From positions 3,348,001 through 3,412,000 of the forward strand of contig OX388341.1 in NCBI GenBank assembly GCA_947579665.1: a stretch of 64,000 nucleotides of DNA, written 5' to 3'. Source of the stretch: Sympetrum striolatum (lineage: Eukaryota; Arthropoda; Insecta; Odonata; Libellulidae). Positions within the stretch are counted from its first letter, which is position 1, and each line of letters opens with the position of its first letter. The position numbers and the translations under genes are program-made. Below the pieces are notes generated by a model, which did not search any database, was not told the origin of the DNA, and saw only the letters and a list, made by a program, of their open reading frames with translations. Below are positions 35,021 to 46,920 of the stretch, in pieces.

Positions 35021-35024
35021 TTAA

Positions 35025-38000
35025 AGAAAAGAATGTTCAATTAATGTCACAGATTAATGAATCATAAAAACACCAAGGAAATTTGTGACTAAAGACTAAA
35101 TATTATAAGATGTGCATGCATTTCATAGGAGGTAGCAAGTCAATAATTTTTTTATCCTATTTAGTTTAGGTTCCACGATTGAAAATAAAAGAGAGAGAAC
35201 AGGGCACACCACATACATGATCAATAGTTACTGTGATGATTAAGTTAATCTTGGAATTATGTTAAAAAACGATTATTTAAACTTAGACTGATTCTCAAAG
35301 TGAATCATCACTTTGTGGTATTTGATGTTTAATCAAAAATTTCAATCACAAAATTAGAAAGGAGGGGAAAAAACACAACATTCTGTTAAAACTAAACCAC
35401 AAAATGGCACAATTCCACAGAATAGTATTCAATGGAATAGTACAGATTTTGGGATAAGAAGAGAATTCACATTTTTGGTTAATTTACTCACTTTAAGCAT
35501 ATAAGAAGTCCATATTTTGATGTAGGAACTTACTTTAAAAATTTTAATTACTTTCTTTCATCATGACATTTAGTTTAGGCCAATAGAATGAAGCTGAATA
35601 AACTTTACCCGATTCAAAATGCATGCAGCTTAAAAAAATATTATCCTAGATAATTAGCTATGTTATTCAACCTTAATTTCTGTAATCAACATCTTAAAGT
35701 TGATATAATGCATATGTTTACGAATAATTTCCAGATTAATGTTCACCCACAATACAGATATGATTTGGGTTTGTGGAAATCACCTACATACAATTTGCAT
35801 TAGTATTTCTGCCTGTAACTCAATAACCAAATATAGCCCAACTTTCAAGCATAAAAGGTTAATAACTATTTCATGCATAGAGAACTGACTACATTTTAAG
35901 TACCTCATAGTTTATATCTCAACTCCACATGAGTCAAATGATTCCCATTGAAAATTCCATTTCTGACTTGAATTCATTAATTGATTAAGAAAAAAAATAA
36001 AACGGAAATAATCGGTGAAATTAGTTTATATAAATGCCATACAAAGGCAAAATTAAAAAATATTTTCATTCTATAGCATTTTTTTGCAATACTTTAAATG
36101 TTTATTTTCTTTTTATTTCCATTAGTTAAGGGTTGCAAAACATACATCATAAAACACAAAAACTAATTCCAAATTATGGACACTTTCTTACCCTTGATCT
36201 CTAGACTATAAGCACACTTTTAATGATTAACAGACAAAATTTGATTGAGTGTATAGGATTCAGCTTAGTTGGACATTTTATAAGATCTAAGAGAAAATAT
36301 CGATTATACTGCTGAGTATACCATTCAGACAAATATTAGCAGCTGTGTGCAAAGAACAAAGTAAAGAGGAGAAACATTAGTACCCCTTCACTGAATAAAA
36401 ACATATTTCTTGCATCTATTATCCTGATGGAAATCAACAGACAGCTTTGTCAATGCTAAATAAAAAGCAGTACTTTTAATTTTCTTGGCCTAATTTTGGC
36501 AACAGTCAATTTTCATTAACTGAAAGGAAGCTTGAACTCACAGTAAATAGATATTATACCAATTATATTTGAATGTCAATATACCAAAATCGGGTTATAC
36601 AATATTTTTTTGTGGAAAACAGACAAATTTTCTTTCCTCACTGTGAACATTGGGTTACAGCAGATTTCACCTCAGAAGAATCATTTTATATCCTGAATTC
36701 ATGTCAATGAATTTATAAAAAGTGCCCTGATAAATAGCAATCCAGTTTATTTGCGTACATCAACATGTTTGGTATGTGGCACGGGGTGTAAACAACAGTT
36801 GTCTCAACTACTTCCTAACTTGGTTACTATTGCTCATTTTTTGCAGAAGGAGGGGCTAATTGGTTGTTAAAATTACTTGACATGGCATCTATTTCTCTTA
36901 ATTTATGCTCAATAGATATAGCAAAGTAGCAGCAAGGTTGCAAGATACCATGGTTGATTGTATCTTCTGAAAATGTAATTTACCCGAATTTATCAAGTGA
37001 ATATAAGCGTAATCTCAAACAGTCATCGAGAAATTATCCCCAGTCACTTAAACACATTTTACCAACAAAATAATACTGGCAGGAATTACAGGCTCAAATA
37101 AGAACAATAACTGAAGTCAATCTATAGAAATTTACACCTTTTTCGGGTTTCTTGGTAAAATATAAAACGAAATTTATCATGCATCTTATGTACATTTTAT
37201 TAATCTAATTAATTTTATTTGCTGGACAATGACAAATTTGTTGAGTTACTCATAATATTTGTCACAATCAATCATAGAATTCCATCGATTTTTCGGGATT
37301 CAATCTCTGATTAAACTATTTGGAATAAACAAATTTATTGCTTTTTAATTAAAAACCACACATTTTTAGCAAACTGGCAGGAGCCAAGTGAACTGTGATG
37401 TAAGAAAGATCAACCACTTTATATCGAAAGTATTTTTACATACCATTTCCGATCTCTTCCTGTATTTCCTAGTCACATTATTCCGTTTCTTCGAGAAATA
37501 GGGTTGAGTCATTTTATTCTGGAATCACATTCTTCCAAGCGAAATCCTTGGACACGAATCCTGGTACAGTTTTTTTTATTTCAAGTAAGCTGTTAAAGTA
37601 CTCAAATACTTCGCATTGGCAAGGTATACTTAGTGGAATAAGGCGGCTCATAGGTACTATCAGATTCATTTATTTAAGCAGGGTATGCAAATTGTACAAT
37701 TTATATAAACAATGAATATAAGATTAAAAAGTGTTCAAGAAAAATTCAAAGATTGCTTCGCAGTTGCTATTCAAACTGATAACTTTGATAGACATGGTAC
37801 TTGCTTCAACAGGATAATAATTTAGAGACACAGTAGTATCTATCAAAATTTCGGATAACCATTTGCTCTGCTTACCAAGTAAGTGCAACAAAGAACAACA
37901 ATCACAGTCCGCTACCTACAGTAGTTCTTAACAAACCTTTACGAGACGGAAGAAACAACCACATAATTAGTTGGAAAGCTAAGTGTTTCAAAATGGCACA

Positions 38001-39100
38001 GTATTTAAGAACAATTCGAAGACTTCTTGAGAGGTTAATATACAAGCAAAATATGGTGCAGCACTTTAGAGAGATTTATAACATATCGGAGAAACTTTTT
38101 GTTTTACTTTAAAACGGGCTGCGATAAAGAACGGAAATAGTTGAACTTCAATGAAGTTGAACCGTGCTCGGAAGGCTGTATAAGATGTAAGAGTCCTCTC
38201 GATCTTAATATCTGCAACGGAATAATACCAAACTGGAGAGCAATCTATCTAGCAATTCCATCTCCCTTGCGGTGTTTACACTCTTAAAACGCCATGACAG
38301 TATCGATCGACTATGACTTAAAGTTGACTTCGATACTCGAATACTTAGTTCAGTTTTAAAATTTTTAATGCCCAGGTATTAATGGTTCAATTACTTTCTC
38401 AATATATCCCTGGAATGCACGAAGAAATATTGAATAGTGAGGGAAGTCTCTGAAGGGGAAAACTGTTAATACCTATATGTTCAATGAGGACAACTTTTAA
38501 AACGCACTGAGAAAGTCCAACTACAAACTGCGAAGCCAACTAATGATCGAATCCACCTAAGTGGAAAAAAAATTCTTATCATGCTCTATTCACTGTTTTT
38601 CATGCCTAAACTTCGACTCCGTACGGTCCAATTCTGCGTATTTGCAATATTGCCAAAATGTTAAACTAGTTCGTAGAAAGGAGTTACGTATTATGAGCTA
38701 TAAATTGGTCACGGCAACGCTGTCATCGAACCGTTTCTTCCTTTCAGGGGAACTATTACTGAACTGACACGGAGCGAAAAACAAGAGTCGTGGTTAGAAA
38801 TTTAGTAAAATATCTATTTTCCAGGATACCAGACAAATTCATCGAGTACTCCTGAGGATTCGAATTCCCCGAGTTTTACAGGTTGGCGGACACCCTGCAA
38901 TGTTTAAAACCCTTTTGACATTGTTTATAACTCATGCACTTAGCTATTTCTGGCAGTAGGCTTAGCTTCATTTGGAAAATTAAATTGGAAATAATTGACC
39001 GACAAAATTGTGCCTGCAAGCGGTAATAAAAATACGTGCATTCTTATAAAAATATTTCCGAAACGTTTAAAGAAGAATGTATGACATTTTTGGCATAAAA
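35025..39100. other. Unrecognised region upstream of the syntaxin exon
   Basis: 4 kb of mostly AT-rich DNA. It should contain upstream syntaxin exons if the gene is intact and local, but I could not recognise an Habc-domain exon. One exon-like start was seen at 37444-37512 on the minus strand: ATG, MTQPYFSKKRNN, then VTRKYRKRSEM, donor gtatgt, 23 codons. It matches no family I know and ends in phase 0, which does not join directly to the 32428 exon. Confidence 0.35.
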
Positions 39101-39105
39101 ATAAA

Positions 39106-39900
39106 TGTTATGTGGTGCGAAAAATGGGAATTAGAAATAACGTAGGTAAATGCTCCGTAGTTACTTTCTTCGAAAAAAAAATTCGTAGAAATCACCCGTT
39201 CAAAATAAATGGAATTAATATAAAAGTAGTAGATTCAGTTGAATATCTCGGGATCAACATTACTAATAACTTAAATTGGAGCACGCGTATTCGAAAAATC
39301 TGCGGCAAAGCAAGTAGAAGGCTAGGCTTCGTAAAGAGCATTGTCGGTAAATGCGATGAAAAGGTGAGACAGCGATGTTATTTTACCTTGGACAGACATG
39401 TTCTGGAACGTGCGGCAAGTACATGGAATCCGAAGGATGAACCGTGTACTCGAGAAAGTGCAGCGTAAAGCGGTTCGTTTTTTTAAAGAAATGCTACGAT
39501 AAAAAAAGCAAGCGTTACAGAAATGTTCTCAGACAGGTTAAGAATCCTTGAAAGAAAGGAGATCGGAAGCTAGGCTGCGATTGCTCAATAAATTCAGGGA
39601 AACTTAATTTGCGGAAGATACAATCAGAATCATGCAACCCCCCTGCTACCTCGGTCGATCCGATGAGCGTAAGTTAAGAGAAATAGATGCTAGGACGAAT
39701 AGTTTTAAAAAATTCTTTCTTTCCGCATACGATACGCGCCAATAACCGATTAAGGAAGTGGCATAGATTCCACTGGTGTTTACATCCCCTGTCAAATGCC
39801 GAAAGGCGGCTTGTAGATGTAATAGACCACTGACCCTCTTATAAAATTTCAAATTTCTACACCAACGGGATAATTGCGCAATTATTTAATGGTACATGCT
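39106..39900 (+). pseudogene. LINE reverse-transcriptase C-terminal remnant (CR1/Jockey-like)
   Basis: Open from about 39112: NNVGKCSVVTFF, then FKINGINIKVVDSVEYLGINI, WSTRIRKICGKASRRLGF, and after a frameshift near 39450 LEKVQRKAVRFF. N-x-x-K-C, (V)-x-x-x-K/E-Y-L-G-I/V-x-I and the LE-K-V-Q-R-x-A-x-R-F block are standard in the thumb region of CR1/Jockey-group RTs. YADD is not present, so the copy is 5'-truncated. Several stops follow. Confidence 0.75.
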
Positions 39901-40599
39901 TTTCTTACGGAGCATTACTAACAAATGATAATCAATTTTATGAAAATCTATCCACCGAGATTATTATACAGAAGCCCGTCTGCAACCCCTGCCATAGACC
40001 AGGATATTTAGAGACGCATGTCCACTTACCACAGCACTGTTGAATTCGACCAAAGAGTAGCATAGTATCCAAAATGCGTTAGCTGCGACTCAAGCAGGCA
40101 TTTAATGATTACTTACATTCCTTGCCGTACCTTCACGTCTTCGAGTGGCAATTTCTACGTTTCATTATTTCTTCTTATCTCTTTTTACTTATACTACCTG
40201 CTATTCACTTGGCATTCTTTTTCGGTATCCAATAATATAACGCTAGTATCTAAATATCTTATACTCGAATTAACAATGTTTTCTTAAGTATGCAATTCAC
40301 TAAGAACATTTGATTATATTTTATGGCAGTCTCATTTATCAAGAATTGCTTCCCATAAATTTCAATTTGTATTCTTCTCTGGGTGATAATGTTACTTGCC
40401 CCTCATATTCAACATATGCTTTAAAGTTAACAGCAGACCTTCATTACAAAGGCAAATCCCATCTCACTCCCTACTTTCCACAATCATCTTATTATGACAC
40501 CATTATGTAAGACTTTCATTCAATCCATGACAAAACCCTTTACACGTTTTCAAAACAACACAATATCTTTTTTATACAGGTTATTAAAACGTATCATTG

Positions 40600-41050
40600 A
40601 TCAGATGCTCACGAGCGGGATTCGGTCGTATAAAAACTCCTTGATATAAAGGCAAAATTCGTTGTCATATTATAAGAGAATCGCCTTTTCACATAAGATT
40701 CTTAATAAAACTATTAGGCTGATTTTATTCCAATTTTGCACTAGCCTCCTATCTCTCCAGTCCAACGCAATTTTCCTTATTATTCCCACCAGTTTTGGCA
40801 ATTGACTATCGCATATCTTTTCAAAATCGACAAAACATTCCCGTATATACTCAAATCCTAAGATTCCTTCGGCAAGTACCCGCATTATCCCTAATTCCCT
40901 TCCCCATCTAAAAATCGAGTTTTCTCAGATTTTCCCTTTAATTAATTCTTAAATCCGACCATTAAGGACCATTAGAAACCCTTTTGCCGCGTGAGATATT
41001 AATTTAATTGAACGATAATCCCGACGTTCATCTTGTATTTGTATCTGAAA
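40600..41050 (-). pseudogene. LINE reverse-transcriptase fragment
   Basis: Minus strand 40885-40670 reads CFVDFEKICDSQLPKL, then VGIIRKIALDWRDRRLVQN. F-V-D-F/Y-E-K-(A-F)-D is RT motif A and the I-D-W-R-D-R-R-L-I block follows it in several LINE clades. A-F of motif A is changed to I-C. Short flanking sequence has stops. It is a different lineage from the 14.7-kb LINE, which has FLDFSKAFD. Confidence 0.6.
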
Positions 41051-41249
41051 TCGGATAGGCATGTCAATATCCTCTGGTCAATCTCATCGTAATTTTTCTA
41101 CATTAATGTAGGAAACATTTCTGTTCCTTGTCCTTCAGATTCTTATGAAAATAACTGGAATATCACAATTGCAATCTAAGATATCTAAGTTACAATTTCG
41201 TTCTGTCCCAATCCTTGCTTCAATTCTTAATCTACGCTGGTATCAGCAG

Positions 41250-41495
41250 CTAATTAAGCTGGACGTACCTGCTACCGATTGTAATATAATCAAGTAACGG
41301 CCCACACCATTGATTTTTACCCTGGTATGTTTCGTGTATATTTCCCTGACAATTGCTCAAAGGATTCTTTCCATCATCACCTTGTAGATTGCAGTCTTTT
41401 GGATGATATTTATCATAAAAGCACTGAAAACACAAAAACGATCTGCAGTGAGAACATTTAGTGAAAGCCGGTTTCTTGCACTGACAGGCTCTAAC
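41250..41495 (-). other. Cys-rich zinc-finger-like peptide, possible exon or transposase tail
   Basis: The minus strand reads ACQCKKPAFTKCSHCRS, FLCFQCFYDKYHPKDC, a C-x-C-x7-C-x2-C-x4-C-x2-C-x6-H-x3-C arrangement, followed by ~40 open residues. A splice-acceptor-like gttag precedes ACQC. Cys/His arrays of this type end many piggyBac transposases, and the fragment could be such a tail without its catalytic part; a host zinc-binding exon is equally possible. Confidence 0.35.
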
Positions 41496-41639
41496 GTTTC
41501 ATTTTCTCCGGTAAAGCAAAATCATTCACTTTTAAAAAGAATTCCCTATTAACAGTCCGGCGAAAGTTAATAGATAACGCAAATAATATGTCATTCCTCC
41601 CCCTACCCTCATCCCCTCCCTCTGCCCTCATCTCCTTCA

Positions 41640-42440
41640 TTTATTTATTATTATCATTACAAAAATATCACAATTGGACTGATCGTCCGGTGGCAACACA
41701 TATCACATATATTATACATACATATATCCTATCTGTACATAATAAAATGTATCAAATAAAATACTTCTCTTCCCTCATAATACGAGTTTTTTCAGGGTTC
41801 CCAGTAGATCTTCAGGGCTACCGTAGCTGTCCCGGGGACAAGTCCCCACCGTACATCACCATACCAGGCAATCCAATACTCCAACTGTACTCGTCAACGT
41901 AAAGCTCACTCGTCCTTAATATTTTTACCCAATCTTATTACAAACTCCCTATGAAGTTTTGGGAAGGGCTCCAAGACTGCTGCAGGCAAATCATTCCAAT
42001 CTGTAATAGAAAGATTTAGAAAGGAGATTTTACAAACATTTGTTCGCTGTTTTATTAATTTAAATTTATGTCTAAGGTCTTTTCTGCCACACATTTTGCC
42101 ATAGTGACTATGTTTGATAATTCCTCAAACGAATTAAATCCTGTGTATACTTTAAAAAACGTAGCTCTAGCCTTTTCTTTGATCTTCGATTCTCTAAACT
42201 TTCCCAACCTAATTCTCCTAGCATCTGAGTAACGCTAATATTGCATATCTGCCTAAGACAAATCTTGCCGTCTTTCTCTGTACCTTTTCTATTTTTCGCT
42301 TTAAACCTACCTCATGCGGGTCCCATAGGCATTAACCATATTCCAAGATTGGAGCAAATGATTCGTACGCAGCCTCCTTAACATTCTTATTTGATTTCCT
42401 AAGCGTACGCACTAGGAAGTTTAATACTTTGTTGACTTAC
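41640..42440 (-). pseudogene. LINE 3' end (CR1/Jockey-like RT C-terminus and 3'UTR)
   Basis: Minus strand from about 42400: EYG-stop-CLWDPHEVGLKRKIE, VQRKTARFV, then after frameshifts RTNVCKISFLNLSITDWNDLP and a stop at 41906-41908. The R-x-x-x...F-x-x-x-(T)I-x-D-W-N-x-L-P block is the usual C-terminal signature of CR1/Jockey-group ORF2. The ~250 bp after the stop is presumably element 3'UTR. Confidence 0.7.
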
Positions 42441-44250
42441 AAAATTATTTGCTATGTTTGTTCCATTTACATCTGAATGTTAATCAACGTTATGAAAAAA
42501 TTGAAAATAAATATCTCCATTTAATGTTTGGTATTCTGAGGGAAAGGTGGTAAGAAATTAAATAACGATAAACAAAAAAACTGAATTGAAATGAATTAAA
42601 ATTCATCGTATTAACATTGGTTTTGAAGATAACAAATAAAAAATTGAAATCATAAAAAAAAACTATGAAAATATATAAATTAAAATCATAAATTGAAAAC
42701 ATTTAAAAATATATTAATCAAAAAAGAACATAAATAGTAATAAAAACATGAAATGGTGTGTAATGGTAAAAATATGAAATAAAATATAAAAATAAGAAAT
42801 AGACGAAAAGGACAAACCAATGGACGTCTCCTCAAAGTTTTAATTAAAAAACGTAATGCTCCGTCTTCATTGTCTGGAGATGTTTGGGCAGGGGGTGTAG
42901 TCACAACACTTAAATTTACACCAGTTAACAACATTTTCCTGTTCTACTACTGCCTTCAATTCTAAATCTTTGAAGTTATGTTTCATGTTCTTCCCGGACA
43001 AATGCTCAACATATTCTTTCTATCGTCACCTTATGCTGGCTGGATAAGTGATTTCTCTTGTTAACTTTTGCCATTCCATCACTAATTTCTTTCCCGATCA
43101 ATTACTTCACCTTTCTACATAATAGGTTACTCCATCTTTCATTACTTTAACGACGTAATTCCGGTGTCTGGTATAGGCAGGCACACGGATCACTACTTTA
43201 TTCTAAAGCGGAATCATCAATCAGAGGAGGTTTTGAGAATTTATTCCTTGTTAACGAATTTAGGAAACGGCGGTTTCACTCCTCTGTTGTCATTTTCATT
43301 GTTTCAAAATGAGTTTCTGAAGCAAAAAAATAATAAAGACATATATTCAGAAATTTATATGAATCTATAATCAAGCGAATCCCGACCTCCTCCATTCGCA
43401 CACTATTTCAAATCATACTTTCTTGACAGACGATTGGGATCTTAAAAACAATTTCTTTAGCCATCCGTGATTATGGAGATGCCCGACACTTCAATTCATA
43501 AATCACTGCAGAATCTTATCTTTGCTCCAATCCTTTTGTCCCCTCATCTCGTTTTGAGAAGCTGAGGACGTTACCAAACCCAACTCACCACTCTTTCGCT
43601 GGCTGCAGATGCTTCGAGGTACTTCGTGGAGGTCCATTTCTTTACTGGTCCACTGGTCTTAAGCAGTTGTGGATGCTGCAGTAGAGACTGGATGTCTAGC
43701 TAATTGTTCTGTGTGAGCCCGGATACAGGTTTGAAGATTTATCTCAAACTTAAGCAAACCATCCTACTAATCTTGGGGGTGAATTAGAAAATGATTCGAT
43801 GAAAAACTTAGCGATTCCATCAAAATGAATGTTGGTAATTGTCAGTGGAAGCCAGTGACGTGCAACAGCCGAGATTGTTCCTGCAAGGAAATTGCGGATG
43901 TCAAAGAATTTCCGTCATCTACATCCAGTTTACGGATTCTAATATACTTGTTCAAGGAAAAACATTTAAAATTGGAATAATGATTTTTTTAAATAATATA
44001 ATGAGCAAATTGCGAATTGCTGTTGGTTTTGAGGAAAGATAGAGCACGTAGCCCTAAATTTAACATTCCTACTTGTACATTGTTTCACAGTCCCCACAAA
44101 GCAACTTATACATACCAGAGTTTGAGTCTGGGGGTGAAACATCTTCACTGTTAGAGAAAATATTTCCAATGTGTTTTGGGATATAAAGAGCAAGCTTCAG
44201 TTTGAACTTAAGGAGAACAATTCTATTACTTAATGGACGTAAGGATGGTT
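42441..44250. other. Unrecognised, AT-rich
   Basis: Includes an A-rich stretch (42480-42780). No supported coding sequence or terminal repeats. Confidence 0.35.
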
Positions 44251-44252
44251 AA

Positions 44253-44690
44253 TTAAATCACCGTGGTTTGAATAAAGATAAAGGCAATGGGGGGAATGGA
44301 AAAGATTAGAGAGAGCGCCATTTTCCGATTCTTATTATTTAGGAAGGAATCGATCATTTTAGATGAGAATCCGTTTTCCACTGCAATTTGTTTAATTACG
44401 TTTAGTTCGTTTAAAAACTGATGCTGTTTCGATGGGAAGTTAAGGTGAACTAGATGGCAAACAGAAAATTCAATATTGCTATTATTCATAGAAAGGGTGA
44501 GGTCCAAATAAAGTAAGTAGCTATTTTGTTCGTGTTCGATGACGAATCTGAAGGAGGAATGGAATGAGCTGAAGAACATTTACTGAGTTCCAAATGCAAA
44601 ATATATCATCAGCAGCACATCTTACCCATGTTCCAATATTCTTCAATCACCCGGCTGAAACAGTTCCAAGCTGACCCATAAATGTTTCTG
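44253..44690 (-). pseudogene. Penelope-like reverse-transcriptase fragment
   Basis: Minus strand: LLAETFMGQLGTV, then WVRCAADDIFCIWNS, where the catalytic Y-V-D-D of PLE RTs appears as A-A-D-D. After a frameshift come FFSSFHSSFRFVIEHEQNS, LLYLDLTLSMNNSNIEFSV and NELNVIKQIAVENGFSS. Order and spacing match the PLE palm/thumb. It is a second, independent copy. Confidence 0.7.
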
Positions 44691-45415
44691 CAAGGAGTGG
44701 GAAAGAGGAGAACCTTTCGCCAGGCAAAAAGGTTGGGTAGAAAAACAATAATTAAACAAGAAGTGATTCTGGGCCAAACAAACTTCGATCAGGGAGGCAA
44801 TTTCAAGCAAAGAGTTCATTTTCCATGTAATTACTGCACAGCAAATCCTTCACCTGCGAAAGAAAAAAACATTTCCTGCGGAAATCAAAATACTTCGGTT
44901 TATTTATTCATCATGAATACAAACCTCTACCCTTCCTGCAGTAATACTTTACCAAGTGGGATATCAGTTGGCTGATTTGTGTCCTGCAAATATAGAATTT
45001 TATAAATAAAAGACGATTTTCCTGATGAACGGTCGATTTACTAATCCCAAGAGGGTGATTCTTGAATGTTGCATTGGGAACTATGTCCCAGCCAAATTTC
45101 AATCAGAACTGAGATTAAGCTACCATGTGAGCAAATTGAAGCAGGTTCCGCTTATCATTTCAATAATAAAATCCCTCTGGAGATGAATATCGTGAGGTAT
45201 TCCATCAGAGGAAAGATCCCTTAATGATATGCTCTATTCCGGACTCAAACTCCAAAAGTAAATGTACGATATTATTTTGACATTCCAGTCAAAATGCTAT
45301 ACCAACCATTACAGGTACCTCTAAAATGTATCGCCCAATACTTAAGATCATCGCCCATTTCAAGACATCATATGGCACCATGTTCACACGCTTGCCGTGA
45401 GAGAGTATCAACTTA

Positions 45416-45930
45416 AAAACCCCTAAATATAACCATTATTTTTATCCTTAATTGTACCGTAAATTTTACCCTTAATTAATCATTAAGCAAAAACACTTAA
45501 TGTACACTTAAATATAACCATAATTGTACCCTTAATAAAACCCATAATTGCCTTAATAAAACCCTTAATTTTAATCTCTATGTAGCCTTAGAAAACCCTT
45601 AATTTTACCGCAAATTTTACTCTGAAACGAAATGGCCAATAAATCACATAGAAAAACCCTTAATGTATTCTTAAATATACCCCTAATTATACCTTAATAA
45701 AACACAAAATTATATCCTTTGCGCACTTAATGAACCCTTTATAAAACCCTTATTGGAACCATCAATTGTACCCTTAAATTTACCCTAAATGAAATACAGT
45801 AACACTCACTGAATAAAACCCTTAATATTATACTTATTAAACTCTTAATGTTCCCTTTATGAAACCCATATTTGTACCCTTTTATATAACCTTTATTTTT
45901 ACCCTTAAATGAACTCTCAATGGAACCCTA
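45416..45930. repeat. CCTTAA-rich degenerate minisatellite
   Basis: Over ~500 bp the motif (a)acccttaat(t)(n)ta recurs every ~10-30 bp with variants (acccataattg, acccctaatta, aacctttattt). Spacing is irregular, so it is a short-motif array and not a long-unit satellite. It ends where the left inverted arm begins. Confidence 0.75.
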
Positions 45931-45935
45931 AGTAT

Positions 45936-46392
45936 GCTCTCTTACGAAGCTTATGCGTCGCATAAAAGAGATACTCACAAATCGAAAATTTCGTATTTAA
46001 GTCAGAGCTTGGATTGACGCAACCATCGTTCCGTCATGGGTGAGTATTTCTCCTCATCTAATTAAGACTTCTGTTGCAAACAGAGTTGTGGAAATTTAGA
46101 CATTCTACTCCTTCCTTCGTGGAATAATGTTCCTGCTGATATAAAACCAGCCGATCCTGGATCGAAGGGGGTGCTGCTCCCCTTCGAAATATTGAATGGT
46201 CGATTCCTAAAGGGACCGACTTTCTTCACAGTCACCGAAAGTAATTGACCTTCGGGACAATATTGTCCCCATGTTAGTCCAGTCATACCGGAGAAGAAAT
46301 CGCCCCTAGCGACTACTACAGGAATGGTCAAATGATTCAGAGCCCAAAGTAATGCATGGAGACCCTTTCTTCATTCATTCGTGTTACTACTG
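45936..46392 (-). repeat. Left arm of a ~450-bp inverted repeat pair
   Basis: It starts at an imperfect hairpin (CTCTCTTACGAAGC...TTATGCGTCGCATAA.AGAG) and is similar, inverted, to 50938-51385. Shared landmarks are cgtcatgggtgagtatttc, ggtcgatt..taaaggg, and gtccc.aag..caa. The minus strand keeps an open frame (46062-46331) with YCPEGQLLSVTVKKVGPFRNRPF, close to the right-arm peptide. Family unknown. Confidence 0.7.
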
Positions 46393-46729
46393 GTGTAAAC
46401 ATAAGGCTCAGTAATTTTGAATCTGAGTTCCAAGGCCCACGGTTTGGCCATTTGCTTTTATTTTTCGACCCCATACTTTGCTTTTCGGATTTAGATAACC
46501 AAACGAAGCGGAGTCAGCGAATTTTTTGCAATTTTGAAGAATTCAATCTATAACATGATGTTACATGGTGAATGCACTGCTTTGAAATTGAATATGCTAT
46601 GCTCACCGCAGTTCTTAACGAAAACAACTTTAACTTGGCAAGCTTGGGAAGTTAAGCTTATTTATTATTATTACCAGTTAAATTTCAAAGCACAAATACG
46701 AATGTGAAGATTAGCTACTCGGTTTGAAC

Positions 46730-46920
46730 CTTGAAAAATGTGTAGCAATGAGCAATACCCGCTCCTTGAACAAAAGCTTAAGTTAATCAGTGGCACGAGA
46801 TTAGAATTAGTAAGCATTTCAAGATATTTCGGTGCCCTCATCAGAAGTAATTTTTCGTTTAAACTGCACATCCAAGACATAGTTAGGTCAACTCTGGGGA
46901 TTGTGTAATCGCGTCCGCCG
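46730..46920 (+). pseudogene. Short LINE RT remnant
   Basis: The plus strand in shifting frames reads ISRYFGALIRSNFSFKLHIQDIVR, similar to the K-Y-L-G-V-x-I-x-x-x-L-x-F-x-x-H-I block of CR1/Jockey-group RTs. It is too short to place further. Confidence 0.4.

Noticed and set aside
45416..45930. Telomere-type repeat
   Set aside because: The motif is CCTTAA-based and irregular, whereas the common arthropod telomere repeat is TTAGG.
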